Part shown: positions 8,379-17,022 of the stretch, one piece after another | Layout: each line of letters opens with the position of its first letter | Position numbering within the stretch: the first letter of the stretch is position 1 | Source of the DNA: an uncultured Bacteroidales bacterium | Lineage (GTDB): Bacteria; Bacteroidota; Bacteroidia; Bacteroidales; Bacteroidaceae | Assembly: GCA_902763865.1 (NCBI GenBank) | Contig: CACWTR010000008.1 | Coordinates: 62,001-126,000 of the forward strand | DNA length: 64,000 nucleotides | Reading direction: 5' to 3' | Made by a program: the position numbers and the translations under genes | Notes under the pieces: model-generated | Told to the model about the DNA's origin: nothing | The model's database searches: none | The model's input: only the letters and a program-made list of their open reading frames with translations

Positions 8379-10952
8379 ATGAATCATCGCATGAAAATGA
8401 AACATCTGCTACTGGTGCTGACGCTTGCGGCGGCACCCTTGAGCTACGCCCAGACAATCGAGACGGCGGCAGCAGACTCGCTGAGCAACTCGGAGCAGGA
8501 ACTGCAGGATGACGGCAGTTTCACCTTCACCGAATCCCAGCTCGGCGAGAACGACGACATCACAACCGATGTCATCCAAATCAATTCCAACAACAATGTC
8601 TATCTCAGTCAGATAGGATGGACGTGGAGCGGCATTTGGTTCAAGTACCGCGCTCTGGACAATGCCTACAACGACATCTACATGAATGGCGTTCAGGTGA
8701 ACAACCCCGAGAACGGGCGCTTCTCCTATTCCACCATCGGCGGCATGAACGACGCCACACGCAACAAGGACGATGTCGGTGTCTTCGAGGGCAACAACTA
8801 TTCCTTCAGCGCCCTGGGCGGCAGCAGTAACTACAACCTTCGCGCCAGTCAGATGGCAGCCGGGCACAAGGTGACGCTCTCCGGCGCCAACCGCAACTAC
8901 ACGCTGCGCGGCATATATACTTACGGTTCTGGTCTCAGCAAGGACGGATGGGCCTTCTTCGGCACGGTCGGCTATCGCTGGGCCAACATGCAGACGGCTG
9001 CCATCAAGGGAACCTTCTACAACAGTTTCTCCTACTTCATGGCCGTGCAGAAAGTGTTCAACGAAAAGCACTCGCTGAACATTGCCACATGGGGCAACCC
9101 CACTGAACGCGCTACCGCAGGTGCCAGCACCGACGAGGCGAACTGGCTTGCGGGCAGCAACCTCTACAACCCCTATTGGGGCTATCAGGGCGGGAAGAAG
9201 CGTGCCAGCCGCGTGGTCAACAACTTCGAACCGAGCGTCCTCGCTACCTGGGACTTCAACATTCGCGAGGACATGAAGCTCACGACGAGTGCCTTCTTCA
9301 AGATGGCCAAGTACAAGACCACCAAGCTCAACTACAACGGCACCAATCCGCATCCCGACTACTGGAAGCGCTTCCCCTCATATAATTATAATGTGTGGGG
9401 CAACGAGGACGACAAGAACTACGACTACGATGCTTTCTGGGCCAGCTACGACAATTGGCAGGACGAGCGCTATCGTCAGATTGATTTCGACCAGCTCTAC
9501 TTTGCCAATACACAGCTCAACAAAATTGGTGCCGATGCCATCTACTGGATCGAGGCACGCCACAACGACCACATGATGACCAACCTCGCCAGCACTTACG
9601 ATTGGGACATCAAGAAGGGCCTCAAGTGGAGCGTCGGTATCCAGCTGCTCAGCAACCGCGGCTCGCACTACAAGACGATGGAGGACCTCATGGGCGCCGA
9701 GAACTTCCACAACACGAACACTTACCTCGTGGGTGACTACCGTCAGACCTCGACCGACGCGATGTACGACGTCAACCACGGCTACCAGAAGATTATCGAA
9801 GGTGACCGTTTCGGCTATGACTACGACCTCTGGAACCAGGACGTACGCCTCTGGACGAACCTGACCTTGGATCGCGGCATCCTCCACAGCTTCGTTGCAG
9901 GCAGGATAGGCGGACGTCGCATGTGGCGCGAGGGCTTCATGCGGAACGGCCTTTTCCCCGACAACAGCTACGGCAAGAGCGGCAAGGCACATTTCCTGGA
10001 CGGCGGCATGAAGGTAGGAGGCGTTGTCAACCTCGGCAAGGGCCACGCTATCTCCTTCGGCGCAGGCTACGAACAGAAGGCACCGGGAGCAGCCGTCGCC
10101 TTCATGTGTCCCGAGATGAACAACGACTTCGTACAGAAGCTTGGCAACGAGGAAGTGGCAAGCACTGAGCTGGGCTATGCACTCAACAACAAGTGGTTCC
10201 GCCTCAACCTGACCGGCTACTACTATTACATGCACGGCGGCAACGAGTGGCATCCGTTCTTCAACGACGATGCCACCAGCTTCACCTACAACAGCCTCAG
10301 CGGAACGGAGAAGATGTACTACGGCGTCGAGCTTGGTCTGAGGGTCCGCCTCACGAGCAGTCTCGACCTCCTGGCCCTCGGCACCTACAGCGAAGCAAAA
10401 TACACGGACAACACGGAGGTGACATGGATGAGCAGCACCACGCGCGACAAGCTCATCGAAGATATATGCTACAACAAGGGCATGCGCATCAGCGGCACGC
10501 CTCTGGCTGCAGCCAGCCTCGGCCTGAACTACCGCATCAAGCGCTGGTACCTCGGGCTCACCGGCAATTACTACAATCGCATCTATCTCTCCTACAGCCC
10601 CAACCTTCGTTATGCCTCGAACATGAGGAATGCCGACAAGGAATTGCCGGGAGGCGGCTTCGCCGTGGACGAACAGGCTATGGGCAACGGCGGCTTCATG
10701 CTCGATGCCAGCATCGGCAGGCAGTTCTATGTGGCTCACCATCCGTTGAGCGTCAATTTGCAGCTCTGCAACCTGACCAATCGCCGCAACATCACTACAG
10801 GCGGCTATGAGCAGAGCCGAAGCAACTACAGCGTCAACGAATCGGACAAAAACGGAACGAAAACTCCGCGCACCTACAACTTCACGAAGAACCCGAAGAA
10901 GTTCTACACGCAGGGCTTCAACTTCATGCTCAACATCAACTACAAGTTCTAA
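8379..10952 (+). CDS. TonB-dependent receptor
   Basis: An 857-residue outer-membrane barrel. The signal peptide is MNHRMKMKHLLLVLTLAAAPLSYA. The mature protein goes almost directly into a plug-like region (about 50-170, including IYMNGVQVNNPENGRFSYS), without the carboxypeptidase-like domain that precedes SusC-type receptors. The remaining 650 or so residues are aromatic beta strands, and the chain ends NINYKF with the terminal Phe of outer-membrane barrels. The open frame extends upstream to 8292 but includes the promoter box, so 8379 is used. The DUF5689 lipoprotein starts 31 bp downstream. No SusD-like partner is present. The transported ligand is unknown; the EEP and OB-fold neighbours suggest a phosphorylated or nucleic-acid-derived substrate. 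Confidence 0.85.
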   Translation: MNHRMKMKHLLLVLTLAAAPLSYAQTIETAAADSLSNSEQELQDDGSFTFTESQLGENDDITTDVIQINSNNNVYLSQIGWTWSGIWFKYRALDNAYNDIYMNGVQVNNPENGRFSYSTIGGMNDATRNKDDVGVFEGNNYSFSALGGSSNYNLRASQMAAGHKVTLSGANRNYTLRGIYTYGSGLSKDGWAFFGTVGYRWANMQTAAIKGTFYNSFSYFMAVQKVFNEKHSLNIATWGNPTERATAGASTDEANWLAGSNLYNPYWGYQGGKKRASRVVNNFEPSVLATWDFNIREDMKLTTSAFFKMAKYKTTKLNYNGTNPHPDYWKRFPSYNYNVWGNEDDKNYDYDAFWASYDNWQDERYRQIDFDQLYFANTQLNKIGADAIYWIEARHNDHMMTNLASTYDWDIKKGLKWSVGIQLLSNRGSHYKTMEDLMGAENFHNTNTYLVGDYRQTSTDAMYDVNHGYQKIIEGDRFGYDYDLWNQDVRLWTNLTLDRGILHSFVAGRIGGRRMWREGFMRNGLFPDNSYGKSGKAHFLDGGMKVGGVVNLGKGHAISFGAGYEQKAPGAAVAFMCPEMNNDFVQKLGNEEVASTELGYALNNKWFRLNLTGYYYYMHGGNEWHPFFNDDATSFTYNSLSGTEKMYYGVELGLRVRLTSSLDLLALGTYSEAKYTDNTEVTWMSSTTRDKLIEDICYNKGMRISGTPLAAASLGLNYRIKRWYLGLTGNYYNRIYLSYSPNLRYASNMRNADKELPGGGFAVDEQAMGNGGFMLDASIGRQFYVAHHPLSVNLQLCNLTNRRNITTGGYEQSRSNYSVNESDKNGTKTPRTYNFTKNPKKFYTQGFNFMLNINYKF

Positions 10953-10983
10953 CAGCTCCACATTATATATAATATAGAAGACA

Positions 10984-11838
10984 ATGAAGAAGCATTCATT
11001 CATCATACTTATGCTGGCAGGCATCCTTTCCGCGACTTCCTGCCAGAGCGGGGATTGGGACGTTCCCGAAGGCCTCGCCACTCAGCCCCCATACGGCAAC
11101 AACACCCTCGTGGCCGGCAAGACGGCAACCATTGCCCAGCTGCAGAGCCAGTATGCCAGCACCATCAGCTCCAGCAGCTACAAGAAGATTGAAGACGACC
11201 TCTGGCTGCGCTGCGTCGTGACCGGCAACGACCTGGGCGGCAACATCTACAAGCAGATTACCGTACAGGACGAGACAGGCGGCATCATCATCGGCATCAA
11301 CGGCTCCGACCAAGGGGCTCTCATGCCTGTTGGACAGAGGCTGCTCGTCAGCCTCAAGGACCTCTACATCGGCGGCTACGGCGAACAGGCTCAGATAGGC
11401 GGTCGCTACAACGGTGGCATCGGGCGCATGGAGCTCACCGAGTGGCAGAAGCACGTCCGCCTCATCATGGACGGAACGAAGGAAGCAGAGGACTTCGGCA
11501 GCATGAAGGTCGATACCGTCGATTTCGATGCCACCAAGTCGATGGCAGAGCAAAGCGGCAAGGTGGTCCGCCTGAAGGGTGTCACCATCAGCGGCACCGG
11601 CACTCAGACCATTGCTCCCGATGATGGCTCCGTCTCCCCCATCGGTGGTTGCATCAACCGAACCATTTCCGGCGGCAACGCAGGCAACAAGTGCTTGCTC
11701 CGCACCAGCACCTACGCCGACTTCCACGGACTCCCGCTTCCCAGCGGCGCAGTCGATTTCTACGGCGTTGCCACTTGGTACAGGGGTGACTGGCAGATAC
11801 TGGTCCGCACTGAATCCGACCTGACATGGGTGAAGTAA
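10984..11838 (+). CDS. DUF5689-type lipoprotein
   Basis: A 284-residue lipoprotein. The signal peptide ends in ATSC with acylated Cys20. The N-terminal third (WLRCVVTGNDLGGNIYKQITVQDETGGIIIGI) and the C-terminal third look like OB-type beta barrels, the arrangement grouped as DUF5689 in Bacteroidetes. It sits between the TonB receptor and a second OB-fold lipoprotein, 43 bp from the latter, so all three are probably co-transcribed. It is expected at the outer membrane, either as a surface-exposed capture protein for the receptor or on its periplasmic side. No catalytic motif was seen. The substrate is unknown. Confidence 0.7.
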   Translation: MKKHSFIILMLAGILSATSCQSGDWDVPEGLATQPPYGNNTLVAGKTATIAQLQSQYASTISSSSYKKIEDDLWLRCVVTGNDLGGNIYKQITVQDETGGIIIGINGSDQGALMPVGQRLLVSLKDLYIGGYGEQAQIGGRYNGGIGRMELTEWQKHVRLIMDGTKEAEDFGSMKVDTVDFDATKSMAEQSGKVVRLKGVTISGTGTQTIAPDDGSVSPIGGCINRTISGGNAGNKCLLRTSTYADFHGLPLPSGAVDFYGVATWYRGDWQILVRTESDLTWVK

Positions 11839-11881
11839 CAAAGAACATCAACAGAAAACTAACAAAAAGATATATAGCATT

Positions 11882-13615
11882 ATGAAAAAGACTTTCAAGA
11901 CATTTGCACTCATGCTGGCGGCTGTCCTTGCCTTCAGCAGCTGTGCCGACATCCCCGCTCCCTACAACATGCCCGAGAAGGACAGCAGAACTGGCGGCGG
12001 CAGTTCGGTAGTCGCTCCCGCAGGCGACGGTACGCTGGCTTCTCCATACAACGTGGCAGCCATCGTAGCGATGGTTAAGGAGATGGAGGCCGGCGTGGAA
12101 TCGACCGAGGAATACTACATCAAGGGCAAGGTGCTCGCCGTGACCACGACGGAAGCCACAATAGCTCAGTACGGCAACCACACCTTCACGATGGTCGATG
12201 AAGGCAATAACTCCACCGTCTTCACAGCCTTCCAGGTCTATGGCCCGGGCAAGAAGAAGTTCACTTCTGTCAACGACATCAAAGTAGGCGACGAGGTTGT
12301 TGTCTGCGGCAAGGTCGTCAACTTCAAAGGCAACACTCCCGAGACCGTCGGCAAGGGCTCGGCATACGTTGTTTCCATCAACTCCAGCGGCAGCGGAGAG
12401 CAAACAGCCAAGACCGTGACCTGCGCTGAGGCTGTAGAGCTGACCAATGCTTTGGCTGACGGCGGAACATCAACGGAGACATACAGCGTGACGGGTTACA
12501 TCACCGAGGTTGTCGGCAACGTCAGTCGCAACCAGCAGACCTTCTGGATGGCCGACACGAAGGACGGCGGCAAAGTCTTCGAGGCTTATTGGGCAAACCT
12601 GCCCGAAGGTGTTTCGGAGTTCAAGGTCGGCATGAAGGTGACGATTATAGGTCAGCTGATGAAGTATGTCAAGGGCACAGACGTGACTCCCGAGATAAAG
12701 AATGCCGATGTGGTGATTCTTGAGGACGGCGGCGGCGACACGCCTACCCCTGTCGGCACGGAGATTACCTGCGCTGAGGCCGTTGAGCTGACCAATGCCT
12801 TGGCTGACGGCGGAACATCAACGGAGACATACAGCGTGACGGGTTACATCACCGAGGTCATCGGCAACGTCAGCCGCAACCAGCAGACCTTCTGGATGGC
12901 CGACACGAAGGATGGCGGCAAAGTCTTCGAGGCTTATTGGGCAAACCTGCCCGAAGGCGTTTCGGAGTTCAAGGTCGGCATGAAGGTGACGATTACAGGT
13001 CAACTCATGAAGTATGTCAAGGGCACAGACGTGACTCCCGAGATAAAGAATGCCGATGTGGTGATTCTTGAGGACGGCGGCGGCGTTGAGCCCGGCCCCG
13101 GTCCCGAGCCCGGCGGTGACCCCGTGACGGACCTCGTCAACGGCAACTTCGAGAATTGGGACAATGCCTCGCAGCCCACAGGCTGGAAGTCGGCCAGCAC
13201 TGCCAGCAGCTCGGAGCTGTCTCAGAGCACGGATGCTCACGGCGGAAGCTATTCTTGCAAAATTACAGCGGCAAAAACGGTGAGCCCGGATAAGGCTGCA
13301 AATCAGCGCCTCGCTACCCAAGAGATAACGCTTGAGGCTGGTACCTACACCTTCTCGTACTATGCGAAGGCAACAACAGGTGAGGCTTGCCAAACGCGTC
13401 CTGGTTTTGTCCCCGTCACGAGCGAATCCAAGGTCGGAACTTACAAATATGGCGATTACGTAAATATAAACAATTCTGCGTGGACACTCGTGTCGTACGA
13501 CTTCACGCTGGAATCGGCAACGACCATTTGTCTCATTGTCATGAACCCCAAGGACAGCAGCTATTCTGTCTCTCAGGACATTCTTGTCGATGATGCCACT
13601 TTGGTGAAGAAGTAA
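11882..13615 (+). CDS. Lipoprotein with three OB-fold repeats and a C-terminal jelly roll
   Basis: A 577-residue lipoprotein (lipobox FSSC, Cys21). After a Gly/Ser linker come three domains that each read as an OB-fold of the DUF6359 kind: about 50-170 (YYIKGKVLAV...VGDEVVVCGKV), 180-285 and 296-401. The second and third are almost identical (TETYSVTGYITEV, QQTFWMADTKDGGKVFEAYW). A Pro/Gly linker (EPGPGPEPGG) precedes a C-terminal beta-sandwich of about 155 residues resembling a carbohydrate-binding jelly roll (GNFENWDNASQPTGWKS). It is the last gene of the TonB-receptor operon and is followed by a strong terminator. OB-folds bind oligonucleotides or oligosaccharides, so capture of a polymer at the surface is plausible but not shown. 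Confidence 0.7.
   Translation: MKKTFKTFALMLAAVLAFSSCADIPAPYNMPEKDSRTGGGSSVVAPAGDGTLASPYNVAAIVAMVKEMEAGVESTEEYYIKGKVLAVTTTEATIAQYGNHTFTMVDEGNNSTVFTAFQVYGPGKKKFTSVNDIKVGDEVVVCGKVVNFKGNTPETVGKGSAYVVSINSSGSGEQTAKTVTCAEAVELTNALADGGTSTETYSVTGYITEVVGNVSRNQQTFWMADTKDGGKVFEAYWANLPEGVSEFKVGMKVTIIGQLMKYVKGTDVTPEIKNADVVILEDGGGDTPTPVGTEITCAEAVELTNALADGGTSTETYSVTGYITEVIGNVSRNQQTFWMADTKDGGKVFEAYWANLPEGVSEFKVGMKVTITGQLMKYVKGTDVTPEIKNADVVILEDGGGVEPGPGPEPGGDPVTDLVNGNFENWDNASQPTGWKSASTASSSELSQSTDAHGGSYSCKITAAKTVSPDKAANQRLATQEITLEAGTYTFSYYAKATTGEACQTRPGFVPVTSESKVGTYKYGDYVNINNSAWTLVSYDFTLESATTICLIVMNPKDSSYSVSQDILVDDATLVKK
12421..13083. repeat. 348-bp-period direct repeat inside the OB-fold lipoprotein gene
   Basis: 12421-12735 and 12769-13083 are almost identical at DNA level and lie exactly 348 bp apart (116 codons). 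Each encodes one OB-fold. This indicates a recent tandem duplication, or active homogenisation. Confidence 0.9.
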
Positions 13616-13639
13616 GATAAAACACTCATCCCCTTTCAG

Positions 13640-13680
13640 CGCCGCAGGCACAAACGTGCTTGCGGCGCTTTCCGTTTTCT
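13640..13680 (+). terminator. Terminator of the TonB receptor operon
   Basis: The stem AGCGCCGCA...TGCGGCGCT with GCAC/GTGC inside and loop AAA(C) is followed by TTTCCGTTTTCT, 25 bases after the stop. Confidence 0.8.
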
Positions 13681-13738
13681 CCCCTGCCGCGAGGAAAACC
13701 CTCTCCGGCCCCGTGAGAAAAGCCTCGGCGACGCGACG

Positions 13739-13832
13739 GAAAACTATTTTCACGTCATGAAAATTAATTTTCACGTCATGAAAATATATTTTCAAAGCTT
13801 GAAAATTGATTTTCAAAGTTTGAAAATAACTT
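13739..13832. repeat. 21-bp phased palindrome array, copy 1
   Basis: Four units TTTTCA-N5-TGAAAA start at 13747, 13768, 13789 and 13810, an exact 21-bp period, with central pentamers CGTCA, CGTCA, AAGCT and AAGTT and 4-bp linkers TTAA, TATA and TTGA. The ends are GAAAACTA on the left and TAACTTT on the right. Outside these, CGACGCGAC and GTTGCGTCG are complementary, so the whole element can fold. It lies between the lipoprotein terminator and the pheT promoter. Confidence 0.9.
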
Positions 13833-13912
13833 TATGTTGCGTCGTGCAAATGTTTTTGCCGCGGAATGGAAAATCTTTCAACGCGCCGCTTTCAGTTTTC
13901 AACTTTTTTTCG

Positions 13913-13920
13913 TACCTTTG
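13913..13920 (+). promoter_or_regulatory. Promoter -7 box for pheT
   Basis: TACCTTTG with a TTTC -33-like box 19 bases upstream. About 45 bases around it (13888-13932) are nearly identical to the promoter of the antiporter at 62321-62362. Confidence 0.7.
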
Positions 13921-14005
13921 CACGCGAAATAAGAAAAGACGGCTCGACCAAGGCCGTAAAACCGACAATCGTTAACCAGAAATCGTTAAATTGTAGTTTG
14001 CAAAG

Positions 14006-16531
14006 ATGAACATATCATACAAGTGGCTAAAGGAATACGTTGATACGACGCTGAGCGCCCAGGAAGTAGCGGACGCACTGACCAGCGCAGGACTCGAAGT
14101 GGATAGCGTGGAGGAGGTACAGACCATCAAGGGTGGGCTGGAAGGACTCTGGGTGGCCGAGGTGCTGACCTGCGAGCCGCACCCCAACAGCGACCACATG
14201 CACGTCTGCACCGTCGATGCGGGGCAAGGAGCAAGGGGCGAGGGGCAAGAGCCCTTGCAGATTGTCTGCGGGGCGCCCAACGTGGCTGCGGGGCAAAAGG
14301 TGATTGCCGCCGTAGTGGGCACCAAGCTCTACGACGGCGACGAAGTCTTCACCATCAAGCGCAGCAAACTGCGCGGAGTGGAGAGCTTCGGCATGCTCTG
14401 TGCCGAGGACGAGATAGGCATCGGCACTGACCACAGCGGTATCATCGTGCTGCCCGAGGACGCAAAGGTGGGCACACCCGCTGCCGAGTACTTCCACGTG
14501 GAGAGCGACTGGCTCATCGAAGTGGATATCACGCCCAACCGCGCCGATGCCTGCAGCCACTACGGTGTGGCACGCGACCTCTATGCCTGGCTCGTGCAGA
14601 ACGGCTACAAGACAAGTCTGCACCGCCCCGACTGCGAGAGCTTCCGGGTGGACGACGAGTCACTGCCCGTCAGCGTCACCATCGACAATCCCGACCTCTG
14701 CCCGCGCTACGTGGCCGTCACACTGACCGGCTGCCAAGTGAAGGAGAGCCCCGAGTGGCTCCAGAACAAGCTGCGCACCATCGGCCTGCGCCCCATCAAC
14801 AATATCGTCGATATCACGAACTACATCATGATGGCTTACGGCCAGCCCCTCCATTGCTTCGATGCCGACATGGTCGAAGGGCATCAGGTCGTGGTCAAGA
14901 CGCTGCCCGAGGGCACTCCCTTCGTGACGCTCGACGGCGTGGAGCACAAGCTGTCCAACCAGGACCTGGCCATCTGCAATGCCAGGGAACCGATGTGCAT
15001 AGCCGGCGTCTTCGGCGGCAAGGGTAGCGGCACCTACGAGACGACGGTCAACGTCCTGCTGGAGAGTGCCTACTTCAACCCCACCAGCATCCGCCGCAGT
15101 GCCCGCAGGCACGGCCTCAGCACCGATGCCAGCTTCCGCTTCGAGCGCGGCATCGACCCCAACGGACAGGTTTATGCCATCAAGCAGGCCGCCATCCTCG
15201 CCCGGGAACTGGCCGGCGCAAAGGTGAGCATGCAGATAGTGGATGTACGCCCCAAAGTGCTGTCCGACTTCAAGGTGTCGCTACGCTACGACTATGTTGA
15301 CGCCCTCATCGGTAAGCACATTCCCGTCGAGACCATCAAGAGCATCCTCACCAGCCTGGAGATGACCATCGAGAGCGAGAGCGCCGAGGGAGTGGAACTC
15401 ACCGTGCCCGCTTACCGCGTAGATGTGCAGCGCCCCTGCGACGTCGTGGAGGACATCCTGCGCATCTATGGTTACAACAACGTGGAGATACCCACTACGC
15501 TGAAGAACAGTCTCACCGTCAAGAGCATCCACGACATGAGCCACAAGCTGCAGAACGTCGTAGCCGAACAGCTCGTGGGAGGCGGCTTCCGCGAGATACT
15601 GAACAACAGCCTGCAGCGCGGCGCATACTACGACGGACTCCAGTCCTACAAGAGTCAGGAACTGGTCCGCCTCCTCAACCCCCTCAGCCAGGACCTCAAC
15701 GTCCTGCGGCAGACACTGCTCTTCGGCGGACTGGAGAGCATAGCGCGTAACGTCAGCTACCGCAACACCGACCTGCGCTTCTTCGAATTCGGCAACTGCT
15801 ACCGCTTCCAGGCGGAGAAGAAGTGTCCCGACATCATCCCGGGCGTAAGCAGCAGCCGCGACCCCGAGGTCATCAAGCACGTGCTCGATGCCTACAGCGA
15901 GGACTATCACCTCGGCCTCTGGCTCACCGGAAAGCGCGTCCGCGGCAGCTGGGCACACCCCGACGAGGACTCGTCCTTCGCACAGCTCAAAGCCTACGTG
16001 CTGAACATCTTCACCCGCCTCGGCGTACCCTTCGGCTCGCTCGTCTTCAGCGAAGGCAAGAACGACATCTACAGTGCCAGCCTCTGCGTCGAGAACCGCG
16101 GAGGCAAGGTGCTAGCCGAGATGGGTATCGTCGCCGGAAAGCTCACGAAGGCATTCAGCATCGACTCCCCTGTCTATTTTGCCGACATCCGCTGGAACCA
16201 GATACTGCGCATCGTCAAGGACAAGAACGTCACCTATACCGAGATAAGCAAGTTCCCTGCCGTCAGCCGAGACCTTGCCCTCCTGCTCGACAGCCAAGTG
16301 CCTTTCGCCGAAGTGGAACGCATCGCCTACCAGACAGAGAAGAAGCTGCTCCGCGCCGTCAAGCTCTTTGACGTCTATGAAGGCAAAAACCTGCCCGCAG
16401 GCAAAAAGTCGTACGCCGTCAACTTCATCCTGCAGGACGAGACGAAGACCCTCAACGACAAAGCCATCGACGCCGTTATGCAGCGACTGATTCAAAACCT
16501 CTCTCGCGAGCTCCATGCGGAGCTGCGCTAA
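14006..16531 (+). CDS. pheT: Phenylalanine-tRNA ligase beta subunit
   Basis: An 841-residue beta chain of the alpha2-beta2 enzyme that charges tRNA-Phe. The N-terminal tRNA-binding OB domain (about 39-150; LTCEPHPNSDHMHVC, LQIVCGAPNVAAGQKV) is followed by the B3/B4 editing region (PINNIVDITNYIMMAYGQPLH, FGGKGSG), the B5 domain, the catalytic-like core (EFGNCYRF) and the C-terminal ferredoxin-fold anticodon-binding domain (PAVSRDLALLLD to the end). Length is normal. In the OB domain about eight extra residues rich in Gly, Gln and Arg (near 72-80, bases 14221-14260) are encoded by a CAAGGAGCAAGGGG-type repeat, an in-frame repeat insertion. pheS is not in the window. Confidence 0.95.
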   Translation: MNISYKWLKEYVDTTLSAQEVADALTSAGLEVDSVEEVQTIKGGLEGLWVAEVLTCEPHPNSDHMHVCTVDAGQGARGEGQEPLQIVCGAPNVAAGQKVIAAVVGTKLYDGDEVFTIKRSKLRGVESFGMLCAEDEIGIGTDHSGIIVLPEDAKVGTPAAEYFHVESDWLIEVDITPNRADACSHYGVARDLYAWLVQNGYKTSLHRPDCESFRVDDESLPVSVTIDNPDLCPRYVAVTLTGCQVKESPEWLQNKLRTIGLRPINNIVDITNYIMMAYGQPLHCFDADMVEGHQVVVKTLPEGTPFVTLDGVEHKLSNQDLAICNAREPMCIAGVFGGKGSGTYETTVNVLLESAYFNPTSIRRSARRHGLSTDASFRFERGIDPNGQVYAIKQAAILARELAGAKVSMQIVDVRPKVLSDFKVSLRYDYVDALIGKHIPVETIKSILTSLEMTIESESAEGVELTVPAYRVDVQRPCDVVEDILRIYGYNNVEIPTTLKNSLTVKSIHDMSHKLQNVVAEQLVGGGFREILNNSLQRGAYYDGLQSYKSQELVRLLNPLSQDLNVLRQTLLFGGLESIARNVSYRNTDLRFFEFGNCYRFQAEKKCPDIIPGVSSSRDPEVIKHVLDAYSEDYHLGLWLTGKRVRGSWAHPDEDSSFAQLKAYVLNIFTRLGVPFGSLVFSEGKNDIYSASLCVENRGGKVLAEMGIVAGKLTKAFSIDSPVYFADIRWNQILRIVKDKNVTYTEISKFPAVSRDLALLLDSQVPFAEVERIAYQTEKKLLRAVKLFDVYEGKNLPAGKKSYAVNFILQDETKTLNDKAIDAVMQRLIQNLSRELHAELR
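14221..14260. repeat. GCAAGGAGCAAGGGG repeat inside pheT
   Basis: The same repeat words as at 2714-2750, here in frame within the tRNA-binding domain, encoding GQGARGEGQE. Confidence 0.6.
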
Positions 16532-16535
16532 CGAG

Positions 16536-16577
16536 TTTTGAAATTAAGAATTAAGAGAGAAGAATTAAGAATTAATT
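16536..16577. repeat. Left inverted repeat flanking the S23 gene
   Basis: A TTAAGAATTAAG-rich arm of about 40 bp that is the near-complete reverse complement of 16977-17016. It lies between the pheT stop and the S23 start. Confidence 0.8.
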
Positions 16578-16581
16578 GCCT

Positions 16582-16943
16582 ATGGCAAATGCAGCCCAGG
16601 ATAAAAGTGAAGCATTGGCTGTACGTATAGTTAACCTATGGAAGTATTTGCTTAAGCATCAAGAATATGACATAAGCCGCCAGGTGAAGAGATCGGGTAC
16701 AAGTGTCGGAGCAAATGTCTGTGAAGCCCTCTATGCTGCAAGCAAGAAGGATTTCCTGAACAAGATGTACATTGCATACAGGGGGAGCTTGGCGAGACAA
16801 AATACTGGTTACGACTTCTGCAAAGGACAGAACTGATAACACACGATTCTTTCGGCTCTCTTTATTCCGATTGCGAGGAACTCGATCATATAATAGCAAG
16901 TATAATAAAGACAACAAAGGAAAATATAGATAACAAGGTATAA
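16582..16943 (+). pseudogene. Four-helix-bundle (23S rRNA IVS / S23) protein, frameshifted
   Basis: The frame from ATG 16582 gives MANAAQDKSEALAVRIVNLWKYL, SRQVKRSGTSVGANVCEALYA and DFLNKMYIAYR, the first helices of the S23/four-helix-bundle family. At a run of five G (near 16788) the family sequence moves to another frame, which continues ELGETKYWLRLLQRTEL, LYSDCEELDHII and KENIDNKV and stops at 16941-16943. Removing two G, or adding one, would restore a family-length protein of about 120 residues. As read, translation ends early at 16836 after unrelated residues. It could be a broken gene, a phase-variable G-tract or a sequencing error. The family has no established enzymatic role; relatives are the Avd proteins of diversity-generating retroelements. 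The gene is enclosed by inverted AATTAAGAATTAAG repeats. Confidence 0.8.
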
Positions 16944-16976
16944 ACACAGAATGAGAAAGTAGAAGATTGAAGTTCT

Positions 16977-17016
16977 GAATTCTTAATTCATCTTTCTTAA
17001 TTCTTAATTTCATCAA
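16977..17016. repeat. Right inverted repeat flanking the S23 gene
   Basis: Reverse complement of 16536-16577 with only a few mismatches and a small gap. It ends six bases before the YebC start. Confidence 0.8.
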
Positions 17017-17022
17017 AAAACA

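Larger units (their letters stand above)
13616..14005. other. Intergenic region between the OB-fold lipoprotein and pheT
   Basis: Holds, in order, a terminator, the four-unit 21-bp palindrome array and the pheT promoter, with a transcribed leader of about 80 nt before pheT. I saw no Phe-rich leader peptide or T-box. Frames beginning MKINFH here are by-products of the 21-bp array. Confidence 0.7.

Noticed and set aside
12818..13816. Minus-strand 332-codon frame over the OB-fold lipoprotein
   Set aside because: Begins in the 21-bp array and then shadows the plus-strand gene; no family resemblance.
13739..13832. CRISPR array
   Set aside because: Repeats are palindromic with 4-5 bp variable parts, far shorter than spacers, and no cas genes are present.
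13757..13975. Frames beginning MKINFHV / MKIYFQ at all four 21-bp arrays, read as small proteins
   Set aside because: The 21-bp period keeps a seven-residue repeat open in several frames on both strands. The palindromes, not the peptides, are conserved, and starts and ends differ at each locus.
16582..16943. Diversity-generating retroelement, suggested by the Avd-like S23 fold
   Set aside because: No reverse transcriptase, template repeat or variable-repeat target nearby.
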